A DNA stretch of 64,000 nt from Oleiagrimonas citrea (GCF_012395255.1 NZ_JAAZQD010000004.1:124001-188000); one strand, 5' to 3'. Positions 40,712 through 48,693 are shown, counted from the stretch's first letter. Numbers and translations are program-made. The notes: a model not told the origin generated them from the sequence alone.

Positions 40712-40740
40712 TTGCGCGGACGAAGCAAACCCGATGTAAT
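40712..40740 (+). promoter_or_regulatory. promoter of tRNA-Gly
   Basis: TTGCGC (40712-40717), 17-base spacer, TGTAAT (40735-40740), 14 bases before the tRNA. An inverted repeat (ACATCGGG at 40704-40711 with CCCGATGT at 40731-40738, extendable with one mismatch) overlaps both boxes. Confidence 0.6.
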
Positions 40741-40754
40741 CGCCCTGCATCCGC

Positions 40755-40828
40755 GCGGGTGTAGTTCAATGGTAGAACCTCAGCTTCCCAAGCTGATGAC
40801 ACGGGTTCGATTCCCGTCACCCGCTCCA
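40755..40828 (+). tRNA. tRNA-Gly (anticodon CCC)
   Basis: 74-base cloverleaf with encoded CCA. Acceptor GCGGGTG pairs with CACCCGC, anticodon stem TCAGC/GCTGA encloses TTCCCAA (anticodon CCC, reads GGG), T-stem ACGGG/CCCGT with TTCGATT loop. Confidence 0.97.
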
Positions 40829-40829
40829 T

Positions 40830-40847
40830 CTCGGCCATTCGGCCGAG
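40830..40847 (+). terminator. hairpin after tRNA-Gly
   Basis: CTCGGCC pairs with GGCCGAG around a four-base loop, two bases after the CCA. No long T run follows, so it may act in 3' processing as well as termination. Confidence 0.5.
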
Positions 40848-40916
40848 TGTCCCCTGATTTAACGCTTCCATCTCTGGCGGTTAACGGCCGTTTAAACCGT
40901 GCGCGCCTAGAAAGGA

Positions 40917-40974
40917 ATCGTCACGGGTCCGCGACCGGCCTTCCCCAGGCCGCACGCTTCGCGACCGTGACGAT
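40917..40974 (+). ncRNA. candidate structured RNA between tRNA-Gly and the response regulator
   Basis: A long stem (ATCGTCACGG at the left, CCGTGACGAT at the right, plus TCGCGA pairs) encloses a small hairpin GGCCT/AGGCC. A strong terminator follows 16 bases later. No ORF with any family character covers it. It could be a small RNA, or leader RNA of the downstream regulator; I recognise no known family. Confidence 0.35.
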
Positions 40975-40989
40975 CGGGGCAGCGACTTG

Positions 40990-41037
40990 GGCCCGGACGC
41001 GGCGACTTCCCCCAGCCTTCCGTCCGGGCCTTTTCTT
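40990..41037 (+). terminator. rho-independent terminator
   Basis: GGCCCGGACG (40990-40999) pairs with CGTCCGGGCC (41021-41030), followed by TTTTCTT. The 21-base loop is rather long. Confidence 0.65.
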
Positions 41038-41117
41038 GTCCGGTGTCCCGGTTTGCCCCGATTCCCGTTAAGCTTGAACCGCCGGCGTCATGTCCGGCGC
41101 TGTACCGAGGACGTCGC

Positions 41118-41804
41118 ATGCGCGTATTGGTCATCGAAGACAACAACGACCTGGCCACCAACATCGGTGACTATCTGGAGGATCGTCACCACATCGTCGA
41201 TTTCGCCGGCGACGGCGTGACAGGGCTGCATCTGGCCGTGGTGCACGATTTCGACGTCATTGTGCTGGATCTGACCCTGCCAGGGATGGACGGCCTGGAA
41301 GTGGCCCGCAAGCTGCGTCACGAGGCGCACAAGCAGACGCCGATTCTGATGCTGACCGCGCGCGACGCGCTGGAGCAGAAGATCACCGGTTTCGAATCGG
41401 GCGCCGACGACTACATGACCAAACCCTTCGCGCTGCAGGAACTGGGCGTGCGCCTGGAAGTGCTGGCGCGACGCGGAAAGGGGCCGCAGAGCCGCGTGCT
41501 CAAGGTCGCCGATCTGACCTACAACCTCGACACGCTCACGGTGACTCGCGCCGGGACCTCCATCCAGCTCAATCCGATCGGCCTGAAGTTGCTGCAGGCG
41601 TTGATGGACGCCAGCCCGTCCGTGGTCACCCGGCACGATCTGGAGCAGAAGGTCTGGGGCGAGGAATTGCCCGACAGCGACAGCCTGCGTGTGCATATCC
41701 ACGGTCTGCGCGCGGCCATCGACAAGCCGTTCGAGAAGCCGCTGATCCACACCCGCCACGGCATCGGTTACCGCATGGTCGATCCGGATGCGCTCCCGAC
41801 GTAA
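41118..41804 (+). CDS. OmpR-family response regulator
   Basis: 228 residues. Receiver domain with acidic pocket EDNN, phospho-acceptor Asp51 in VIVLDLTLPGMDG, conserved Thr in MLTARD and Lys in MTKPF; C-terminal winged-helix DNA-binding domain with LNPIGLKLLQALMDASPSVVTR and HGIGYRM. ATG at 41118 has GAGG upstream. It overlaps the sensor kinase gene by 17 bases, so they form one operon. Signal and regulon are unknown. Confidence 0.93.
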   Translation: MRVLVIEDNNDLATNIGDYLEDRHHIVDFAGDGVTGLHLAVVHDFDVIVLDLTLPGMDGLEVARKLRHEAHKQTPILMLTARDALEQKITGFESGADDYMTKPFALQELGVRLEVLARRGKGPQSRVLKVADLTYNLDTLTVTRAGTSIQLNPIGLKLLQALMDASPSVVTRHDLEQKVWGEELPDSDSLRVHIHGLRAAIDKPFEKPLIHTRHGIGYRMVDPDALPT

Positions 41805-43086
41805 GCTGCGCACTCGCCTGATCGTCTCGTTCGCGCTGTTCGGCATCGGCCTTTCGGTGCTGTTCGCCATGGCCGCGCTCTACGTGCGCGCCAAGGTCGA
41901 GGACCAGTTGGTCGTCAATGCCTTGCAGCATGATGTCGACAACAACATCGAGCGGCTGCACGCCAATCCCAACTATCAGGCGCACTCGGAGCTGGTGGAA
42001 GGCTGGTTCAAGAGCGATCGCACCTTGTACAAGATGCCGCTGGCCTGGCAGGACCTGGCCAGCGGTGTGCACGATATTTCCGAGGTCGGGCCGGACGGCA
42101 ACATGCACCACTACAAGCTGGCGGTGCGGCGCAAGTACGGCCTGATCGGCTTCATCCGCTACGACGTCAGTCGCGACGAGCAGGGCAAGCGCCAGTTGAT
42201 GATCGGCCTGGTTGCGGCGGTGGTGTTGTTCAGCCTGTTTTCGCTGGCGCTGGGAATCTGGTTGTCGAGACGGGTATTGCGCCCGGTGACCGAGTTGGCC
42301 GCCCGGCTCCGGGATTTCCGCCGCATCGGCAAGGCCGAGCCGCTGGCGCCGCATGTTGCCGATGACGAAATCGGCGAGCTGGCCCAGGCGCTGGACGAAT
42401 ATTCCGAGCGCCTGACGGCGCTGGTCGAGCGCGATCGCGAGTTCAATTCCGACGTCAGCCACGAGCTGCGCACGCCGCTGGCGGTGATTTCAAGTACTAC
42501 CGAATTGCTGCAGTCCTCGCCGGATCTCAATGACAAGTTGCGCGAGCGCCTCAAGCGCATCGAGCGATCCTCGCGGCAGGCGACGGAAATGATCGAGGCG
42601 CTTCTGCTGCTGTCGCGCGCCGAACGCCGCGGTCCGACGTTCGGTGAAATCACGGAGGCGGCGAAGGTGGCCGAGGATGTGATCGAGAGCCAGCGCCCGC
42701 ACATGCGCGGCAAGCCGGTCGATCTTCGTCTGCGCAGCGTGCAGCCGCTGAAGGTGGACGCGCCGGCTTCGGTGCTGGCGGTGGTGCTGACAAACCTGGT
42801 CGGCAATGCGATCAAGTACACGCAGCACGGCGAAGTGGAAGTCAGCATTCTCGAGGATCGCATCGTCATCGAGGACACCGGGCGCGGCATCAAGGCGGAA
42901 GAGGCCGACGCGCTGTTCCAGCGCGGCACGCGCGGCGAGGGCGCGACGGGTAGCGGCGCCGGATTGGGACTGGCCATCGTGCGTCGACTCTGCGAGTTGT
43001 ATGGCTGGCACGTGGCCATCCGTCCGCGCGAGGATGTGGTGGGCGTGGTCGCGACCGTGCTGTTCCCGCGCACGCACCGTTCCTGA
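41788..43086 (+). CDS. sensor histidine kinase
   Basis: 432 residues: first membrane helix about 10-34, a short periplasmic sensor domain of about 100 residues without a recognised fold, second helix about 137-160, HAMP linker, HisKA box with phospho-acceptor His225 in SDVSHELRTPLAV, and ATPase domain with NLVGNAIKYT, EDTGRGI and GSGAGLGLAIV. All catalytic boxes intact. Partner of the overlapping response regulator. Confidence 0.93.
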   Translation: MRSRRKLRTRLIVSFALFGIGLSVLFAMAALYVRAKVEDQLVVNALQHDVDNNIERLHANPNYQAHSELVEGWFKSDRTLYKMPLAWQDLASGVHDISEVGPDGNMHHYKLAVRRKYGLIGFIRYDVSRDEQGKRQLMIGLVAAVVLFSLFSLALGIWLSRRVLRPVTELAARLRDFRRIGKAEPLAPHVADDEIGELAQALDEYSERLTALVERDREFNSDVSHELRTPLAVISSTTELLQSSPDLNDKLRERLKRIERSSRQATEMIEALLLLSRAERRGPTFGEITEAAKVAEDVIESQRPHMRGKPVDLRLRSVQPLKVDAPASVLAVVLTNLVGNAIKYTQHGEVEVSILEDRIVIEDTGRGIKAEEADALFQRGTRGEGATGSGAGLGLAIVRRLCELYGWHVAIRPREDVVGVVATVLFPRTHRS

Positions 43087-43332
43087 CGGATCTTTTCAGC
43101 TGGTTGCGTTCTTGGTCGGGCTTCCGTGATGCCGCGGATCGGTCGACTGTGACCATTGTGCTGGGCCATTGAAGCGCTGTGCAGACCCCCTTGTATCAAG
43201 AGACGGCACGCATCGGTTGTTGCCGTGGGTGTCGGAGGTGTGGGGCTTCATGCTTTTGGATGGGCCCGAGCGATGGGGACGTGTGCCTGCTCCGGACGGC
43301 ACGGGGCGCTGTCGAGTCGTATTTCCAGTTGC
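43087..43332. other. gap between the kinase gene and the borosin-like region
   Basis: 246 bases between convergent genes. I see no hairpin terminator for either side and no supported gene. Confidence 0.5.
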
Positions 43333-45123
43333 TCAGGCCATCGCCGTGGCAGTGTTTCCCGAGCTGATCATGAGCTGATTGCGGCCATTGCGCTTGGCTT
43401 CGTAAAGCGCTTCGTCGGCATGAAGCATCATGCGCATGAGCTGATATCCGGATGTGCGCGTACTGGCCAGTCCGATGCTGGCGGTGATCGTCAGACTCTC
43501 GTTTTCCAGTACGCGGACCGGGGAATTCATCAATGCGCGACGCATGCGGTCGCCGATTTCCTTGCCCTGTTGCGGCGTGCAGCCGGGCATCAGGACACCG
43601 AACTCCTCGCCGCCGAGGCGCCCGAACACATCCGAGGAACGAAGCTCGCGCATGCATATGCTTGTTGCGTGCTTGAGTACGGAGTCGCCCGTAATGTGAC
43701 CGTACATGTCGTTCACGCGCTTGAAGTGATCCATGTCGAGGATCATCAGGCAGGCTTCGTTGTCGTTTTTCTGCATGCGCCGCAGAACATGTTCGGCCTG
43801 TTCGAAAAAGTGCTGGCGAGTGAATGCTCCGGTCAGATCGTCCTCGCGCGCCATGCGCCGGAACCGGAGCTGCGAATGCTTGATCTTGTACAGCAGGAAT
43901 CCGATGCCGGCGAGCAGTAGAAGCAGGATCAGCACGTACAGGCGATTGGTTTCGGCTTGCTTGGAATCGAGGGCGTGACGCAGTTGCAGGATACGGTTCT
44001 GCTTGCTGAGTGCGTCCACTCGCGTCTTCTTGGCCAGCACCTCTTGTTTGACCATCTGGTAAGCCAGTGCGCGAGCCTTGGCCTTCTGGGTGGAAGCTTG
44101 ATCGAGTGCCACATATTTCTCGTAGTAGGTAAGCGCATCGGCTTGCCGTCCGGTCTTTTTGTTGACCAGGTAGAGAATGTGGTAAGCCTCGATGATGTCT
44201 TCCTCGAAATTTTCGGCATGCTCGAGGGACAGGGTCTCCAATGCGTACCTACGTGCGCGAACGTCGTCGTTCTTTTTCAGATAGGCCTTTGCGAGAAGCA
44301 CGTGGTATTCGACCACGTGACGTTGATATCCGCTTTTGCGCGCGCTCGGAGCCAGTTGTTCCAGCAATGCGATAGCCGAGTCAGGATGGCCTTCCTCGAT
44401 CAGCAGGTTCGCTTTGTCTATGCGCAAGACATTGGCATAGACGATCTGTTTGGCCTTCAGGCAGGAATCGATAGCCTGGTTGAGCGCGGGACTCGAGGAC
44501 TGCAGTGTGTGGCCTTCGATCTGCGTGCTGGCTTCCAGCGTCAACGCTTTGCACTTGCTTGCGCCAGGTGGCAGCGCGTCTTCGATCTGGCGGGCATATT
44601 TCAGTGCCAGTTCGTATTGTCCGGCCAGCGCGAGCATCTGCGATACCTGGACCAGGATCACGATTCGAGTGTTTGAGTCCCTGATCTCGGGAAGCTCCGT
44701 CACTAATCGACTGGCTAGCTTGTACGAAGCCTCATAGTGCTGACCTGCGTTCAGGGTATAGATCAGAAGGGCGGATGCTCTCGCCGCTACGGAAGGGTCC
44801 GTGGAGTCGGAGATGATCTTGTGCAGTGCTTTATTGGATTCGCGATAATTTCCATCGAACGCGATCTGCCATGCGTCGAAGTAACGCAACTTCCAGCGCT
44901 GGTCGTCGGACAGCGAACTCTCCCGCTGATGCAGCAGTTCCAGCGTGCGCAGAAATTCAGCATGATTCTTGGTCTTGATCTCGTCGGCACGTTGCAGCAG
45001 AGCATGGGATGTCGTCGAGGCCGGTGCCGGCTCGCTTTGCGTGCCCACAGGTGCATGCGCACTCGTCATGGCAGGCATGAAGGCGATCGAGAAAGCGGCG
45101 ATGAACATCCAGTGTCTTCGCAT
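43333..45123 (-). CDS. TPR-GGDEF membrane diguanylate cyclase, cassette 1
   Basis: 596 residues. Signal peptide (1-22, ending MTSAHA), a periplasmic alpha-helical TPR-like region (about 40-350), a coiled-coil linker, one membrane helix (396-413), then a cytoplasmic GGDEF domain. The catalytic motif is GGEEF (504-508) and an inhibitory I-site RSSD (495-498) precedes it, so an active, product-inhibited cyclase that makes c-di-GMP from two GTP is expected. The layout suggests a sensor of a periplasmic signal. It follows the peptide gene by 30 bases. The cytoplasmic domain is about 85 percent identical by eye to the copy at 46441-48246; the TPR part is much less similar. No strong ribosome site. 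Confidence 0.92.
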   Translation of the reverse strand: MRRHWMFIAAFSIAFMPAMTSAHAPVGTQSEPAPASTTSHALLQRADEIKTKNHAEFLRTLELLHQRESSLSDDQRWKLRYFDAWQIAFDGNYRESNKALHKIISDSTDPSVAARASALLIYTLNAGQHYEASYKLASRLVTELPEIRDSNTRIVILVQVSQMLALAGQYELALKYARQIEDALPPGASKCKALTLEASTQIEGHTLQSSSPALNQAIDSCLKAKQIVYANVLRIDKANLLIEEGHPDSAIALLEQLAPSARKSGYQRHVVEYHVLLAKAYLKKNDDVRARRYALETLSLEHAENFEEDIIEAYHILYLVNKKTGRQADALTYYEKYVALDQASTQKAKARALAYQMVKQEVLAKKTRVDALSKQNRILQLRHALDSKQAETNRLYVLILLLLLAGIGFLLYKIKHSQLRFRRMAREDDLTGAFTRQHFFEQAEHVLRRMQKNDNEACLMILDMDHFKRVNDMYGHITGDSVLKHATSICMRELRSSDVFGRLGGEEFGVLMPGCTPQQGKEIGDRMRRALMNSPVRVLENESLTITASIGLASTRTSGYQLMRMMLHADEALYEAKRNGRNQLMISSGNTATAMA

Positions 45124-45153
45124 CGTGAAGCTCTGTCTGTAGAACGCTAACCC

Positions 45154-45438
45154 TCAGGAGTCCGGCGAGAGCGGTGTCCTTTCGTCTTCACCGTCTCGTT
45201 CCGGACACGGCTCATCGTCTTCCTGATCCTCGTACCCTCCCTGGACCTGACTTTGGACCATGGACACGATTTCTTGCCCGAACTCGACCGCGAGGTGATG
45301 CTGATCCCCGGTTTTCGCGGTGCGTTCGAGACTCTCGCTGGCATCCATTGCGGAAAGAATGCCCAGCAGACGTTCGCCGGATGCGTGGCGATACGACGCA
45401 TTCTTGCCGATGGCTTCCAAAATTTCGATCGTGTCCAT
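45154..45438 (-). CDS. borosin-type precursor peptide candidate, acidic C-terminus (cassette 1)
   Basis: 94 residues from the ATG at 45438, which has AAGGGGA just upstream; an in-frame start at 45519 would add 27 unconserved residues. Residues 3-54 (TIEILEAIGKNASYRHAS and onward to TGDQHHLAVEFG) match the cassette 2 peptide closely and look helical, fitting the borosin-binding leader of split borosins. Residues 55-94 share nothing with the paralogue: a VSMVQSQVQGGY stretch that could be the N-methylated core, then a highly acidic tail. No signal peptide, double-Gly cleavage site or Cys-rich core. Lies between its methyltransferase and a GGDEF gene. Confidence 0.75.
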   Translation of the reverse strand: MDTIEILEAIGKNASYRHASGERLLGILSAMDASESLERTAKTGDQHHLAVEFGQEIVSMVQSQVQGGYEDQEDDEPCPERDGEDERTPLSPDS

Positions 45439-45563
45439 CGTATCCCCTTTTTCATTGTCATTCGTCCCCAGCGTGCCCTGCGGGTAGGGCGTCGCGGGAC
45501 TGGACAGGATGCGCTTCACCCAGCTGCAGTCGTCTTCTCGCGGTATGGCGTTGCCACGCGCAT

Positions 45564-46397
45564 CTACCCTGGATTCTCGAACATTCGGTCCAGTGCATCC
45601 AGTCGCGCCATCATCGCTCGATTGCGACGCGGTCGCGAGAGTGGGGGGATCACTACCGTTTCTTCCGCTGTAATGTCGACGTTGGGCAGTTCGCCGAGCG
45701 TGATCCGACGAACACGAGCTTGCTCTATGGGCAATGTCGCGCCGCGATAGACGATCGCTTCATGACTCAGCGGATAGTCCTTGTTCAGTACCTCGACAAG
45801 CAACTGGCGATAGGCCGGTTCTGTCCTCAGGCGCTTGAATGAGCGGTCTCCGACCAGTCCTGTTTGCCACAGTATGAGATAGGTGTCGGTATTGATGCGG
45901 GTATCGAAGAACAGCAGCTGGTTGGCCTCGAAGTGCTGACACCCGCGACGGCCTGGATCGATGCCGAGGTCGGCGTACAGGCAATCCTCGGCGGAGATGC
46001 CGGGTTCCATGTGCGCTTCATAGCCTTCCGATCGCGCGGCCTCGATCACCGCATGGGGTGACCAGGCAAATACGCCGGGGTGGCCGTAGAACACGCCGCA
46101 GACCACTTTCCCCTTGCGTACTTCGGCCATCATCACGTCGACCCATTCCTGGTAGGTCACCTTGCGCGATTTATCGCCCTTGCCGTAGTAGGGCTGCAGA
46201 CTGCGTACGTCGGGGTGCATGCGCTCCAGCCACTTTTCGACGATGCCGTTGGACAGGGCGGCGAAGATCACGTCCGCCTGTTCGATGTGGCTGCGGGCCA
46301 GTGGGGTGAGGTGCGATCCAAGTACCATGCCCAAGCCGACGCAGGCGATGCTGCCGCGTCGAGATGGGGGTTCGGAAAGCATGGAAGGCGTGTTCAT
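45564..46397 (-). CDS. borosin-type peptide backbone alpha-N-methyltransferase, cassette 1
   Basis: 277 residues, tetrapyrrole-methylase fold (SAM-dependent). It matches the catalytic half of the fungal borosin enzyme OphMA: GSIACVGLG (SAM loop), YYGKGDKSRKVTY, GVFYGHPGVF (101-110), EPGISAEDCLYADLGIDPG. OphMA catalytic residues Tyr66, Arg72 and Tyr76 correspond to Tyr71, Arg78 and Tyr82. Unlike OphMA it has no fused core peptide, so it should act in trans, most simply on the peptide encoded 125 bases downstream. Cobalamin-pathway methylases share the fold, but no such genes are nearby and the YxxxxxxRxxxY pattern is borosin-specific. Start by homology with the paralogue (MNT). Confidence 0.88.
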   Translation of the reverse strand: MNTPSMLSEPPSRRGSIACVGLGMVLGSHLTPLARSHIEQADVIFAALSNGIVEKWLERMHPDVRSLQPYYGKGDKSRKVTYQEWVDVMMAEVRKGKVVCGVFYGHPGVFAWSPHAVIEAARSEGYEAHMEPGISAEDCLYADLGIDPGRRGCQHFEANQLLFFDTRINTDTYLILWQTGLVGDRSFKRLRTEPAYRQLLVEVLNKDYPLSHEAIVYRGATLPIEQARVRRITLGELPNVDITAEETVVIPPLSRPRRNRAMMARLDALDRMFENPG

Positions 46398-46440
46398 GCC
46401 GTTCTGTCCAAGTGGCCGCAGGTGACGACGATCATGCGTC

Positions 46441-48246
46441 CTAGCCCGGCTGCGCCGCGGTTTCGGGACTTGCGGCGCCGGAGCTGATCATCAACTGGTT
46501 GCGGCCATTGCGCTTGGCTTCGTAAAGCGCTTCGTCGGCATGAACCAGCAGGCGCTTGAGCTGATAGCCGGATGTGCGCGTGCTGGCCAGTCCGATGCTG
46601 GCAGTGATCGTCAGGCTTTCGTTCTCCAGTACCTGGATCGGCGCATTCACCAGTGCGCGACGCATGCGGTCGCCGACTTCCTTGCCCTGCTGGGGCGTGC
46701 ATCCCGGCATCAGAATGCCGAATTCCTCGCCGCCGAGCCGGCCGAACACGTCCGAGGTTCGGAGTTCGTGTCGGCAGATGTTCGTGACGTGCTTGAGTAC
46801 GACATCGCCGGTGATGTGGCCGTACATGTCGTTGACGCGCTTGAAATGATCCATGTCGAGAATCATCAGGCACGCCTCGTTGTCGGTCTTCTGCATGCGT
46901 TGCAGCAGGCGCGACGCGCAGTCCAGGAAGTGCTGCCGATTGAAGGTGCCCGTCAGATCGTCTTCGCGCGCCATGCGGCGGAACCGCAGTTGCGAATGCT
47001 TGGTTCGATAGGCCCAGAAACCGATCGAGGCGAGCACGAAGAGAAGAAGCAGGATGTACAGGCGGCTGGTTTCCGCAGACTTGCGATCCAGCGACTGTCG
47101 AAGTTGCAGGATCTTGTTTTGTTTGCTCAGTTCTTCGAGCTTGAGTTTCTTGGCAAGCACGTCCTGTTTGACCATCTGATAGGCCATTGCCTGTGCCTGC
47201 GCATCATCCGTGGTGGCTTTGTACTGATCGATGTATTTCTGATACATCGTCAGAGCTGTTGCTGGGTCGCCCTGCTTTTGGGCAGTTTTGTATAAAACCT
47301 TGTATGCGCTTTCCAGCGTCCAGTTGTAATCGCCGGGATTATTGGACGCCAGTGCGGCCAGCGCGGATTTCTTCGCAAGAGCGTATTTTTTCTGCAGGAG
47401 ATAGGCTTGTGCGAACGTGACATGCAGTGAAGCGATCTGCGTTTGCACGCCGATCTTGTGAATGCTGGGCGCAATGCGCTGCAGCAGCTCAATCGCTTGG
47501 TCGGGATGGCCGGCGTCGTCCATCATGCTTGCACGATCGAGACGGAGCGCGTTGGCATGTGCAACGAGGTCAGCGCTCAGGCATGTGGCGACAGCATCTT
47601 CGTAGGCCGCTTGTGTCGAGGCCAGCGAGCCCCCCTTGTAGAAGAGAATCTGCGTATGGAAAGCCCTCGCAGTGCACAACCGTTGCTTGGAGGTAGCCAG
47701 GGTTTCCATTTCTTCCACGTAGGTCAGGGCCTTGTCGTATTGCTCCTGAGCCTCTTTGACGCGAGTCACGGCAATCAGCACATTGAAGCGAGTGCGGGCG
47801 TCCGTGATTTTCGGATAATCCTCCAGAAGCGTATTGGCTAATGTGTACGCTTTCAGATAATTGTTGCTGTTGTTCAGGTACATCGCGGTCAATCGTGCAC
47901 GTGCCCGCACACTCAAGGACAGGTCCTTGGTCTGATGCACGACTCGCTCGTAGAGCTTGATGGTTGCAGCGTTGTTGCCTGAATGCTGCGACGCCAGAGT
48001 ATCGAAGTATTCGAGGTGCAGGCGCTGCTCGGGCGTCAGTTGATGCTCGATCTTGTGGAGCTTCTCGAGAATTTCGGGCAGCTGGTGGCGGTAGCTGGTG
48101 CCGACATGCTCCGCTTGCGCGATTAAATCCGAGGCCGTGAGTGTTTTGGGTGGTGTCCCGCTCAGTGCCGGTCTCGTGGCGCAGCAAAGAAGCGCCACTG
48201 CGAGAGTGACGCTTCCAAGTTGTCGCAAGCATGAACGAATGGTCAT
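46441..48246 (-). CDS. TPR-GGDEF membrane diguanylate cyclase, cassette 2
   Basis: 601 residues: signal peptide (1-29, ending PALSG), TPR-like helical region (about 40-360) whose sequence differs strongly from cassette 1, membrane helix (397-414), GGDEF domain with active GGEEF (505-509) and I-site RTSD (496-499). Predicted inner-membrane c-di-GMP synthase with a periplasmic sensor part. Begins 24 bases after the peptide gene and ends 43 bases before the cassette 1 methyltransferase, so both cassettes could be on one transcript. Confidence 0.92.
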   Translation of the reverse strand: MTIRSCLRQLGSVTLAVALLCCATRPALSGTPPKTLTASDLIAQAEHVGTSYRHQLPEILEKLHKIEHQLTPEQRLHLEYFDTLASQHSGNNAATIKLYERVVHQTKDLSLSVRARARLTAMYLNNSNNYLKAYTLANTLLEDYPKITDARTRFNVLIAVTRVKEAQEQYDKALTYVEEMETLATSKQRLCTARAFHTQILFYKGGSLASTQAAYEDAVATCLSADLVAHANALRLDRASMMDDAGHPDQAIELLQRIAPSIHKIGVQTQIASLHVTFAQAYLLQKKYALAKKSALAALASNNPGDYNWTLESAYKVLYKTAQKQGDPATALTMYQKYIDQYKATTDDAQAQAMAYQMVKQDVLAKKLKLEELSKQNKILQLRQSLDRKSAETSRLYILLLLFVLASIGFWAYRTKHSQLRFRRMAREDDLTGTFNRQHFLDCASRLLQRMQKTDNEACLMILDMDHFKRVNDMYGHITGDVVLKHVTNICRHELRTSDVFGRLGGEEFGILMPGCTPQQGKEVGDRMRRALVNAPIQVLENESLTITASIGLASTRTSGYQLKRLLVHADEALYEAKRNGRNQLMISSGAASPETAAQPG

Positions 48247-48270
48247 GAGACGAACGAACCGATTCGATGC

Positions 48271-48531
48271 TCAGGCTTGCTCGTTCTTGTGCGGCGGTGG
48301 CGGCGGCGGTGGCGGAGTCTGGGTGTTGAAAGGAGGCGGGTTGTGATTGACGCTGCCATCCTTGCCGCCCAGCTCCATCTTCACGTGCCGAACATCGCCG
48401 GTTCGGGCGGTACGTCGAAGGGCGTCGCTGGCGTGCATCGATTCCAGCGCTTGTTCCAAGTCTTGCGCGGACGCATGGCGCAGTGATGCATCCTGGCCGA
48501 TGGATTCCAGTAGTTCGATGGTGTTTGTCAT
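48271..48531 (-). CDS. borosin-type precursor peptide candidate, polyproline C-terminus (cassette 2)
   Basis: 86 residues, ATG at 48531 with AGGGG upstream. The N-terminal half (TIELLESIGQDASLRHAS ... RTARTGD) aligns with the cassette 1 peptide: shared TIE-LE-IG--AS-RHAS, M-AS--L-RTA-TGD. The C-terminal part is unrelated: Lys/Gly/Asn-rich, then NPPPFNTQT and eight consecutive prolines (73-80). Proline has no free backbone NH, so methylation would have to fall on residues such as Val61, Asn62, Phe68 or Thr70. The CCG/CCA codon run is prone to slippage. Gene lies 162 bases after the methyltransferase and 24 before the GGDEF gene. Confidence 0.75.
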   Translation of the reverse strand: MTNTIELLESIGQDASLRHASAQDLEQALESMHASDALRRTARTGDVRHVKMELGGKDGSVNHNPPPFNTQTPPPPPPPPHKNEQA

Positions 48532-48693
48532 GATGACCCCTGTTGCTGTTATGGATAGACGGTCCCTGTTACTGCGTACTACACGTACTCCCTGGCGTTC
48601 TGGACGAGCCGCATGTCGGGCTTGATGTCCCCCCCTTGGCCGTACCCCTCCGGATCACCTTTTAAGATGTATCACGAGCTGTTTTCCGGCGCT

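Noticed and set aside
45154-45519. Longer 121-residue form of the cassette 1 peptide
   Set aside because: The extra 27 residues have no counterpart in the cassette 2 peptide, and the inner ATG has the better ribosome site.
45564-46397. Annotation of the TP-methylase genes as precorrin, siroheme or diphthine methylases
   Set aside because: Same fold, but the Tyr/Arg/Tyr catalytic set and the GVFYGHPGVF and GISAEDCLYADL blocks match borosin enzymes, and no tetrapyrrole genes are nearby.
48277-48346. GGC/GGT-rich tract as a CRISPR or tandem DNA repeat
   Set aside because: It is the reverse complement of the proline codon run in the peptide gene.
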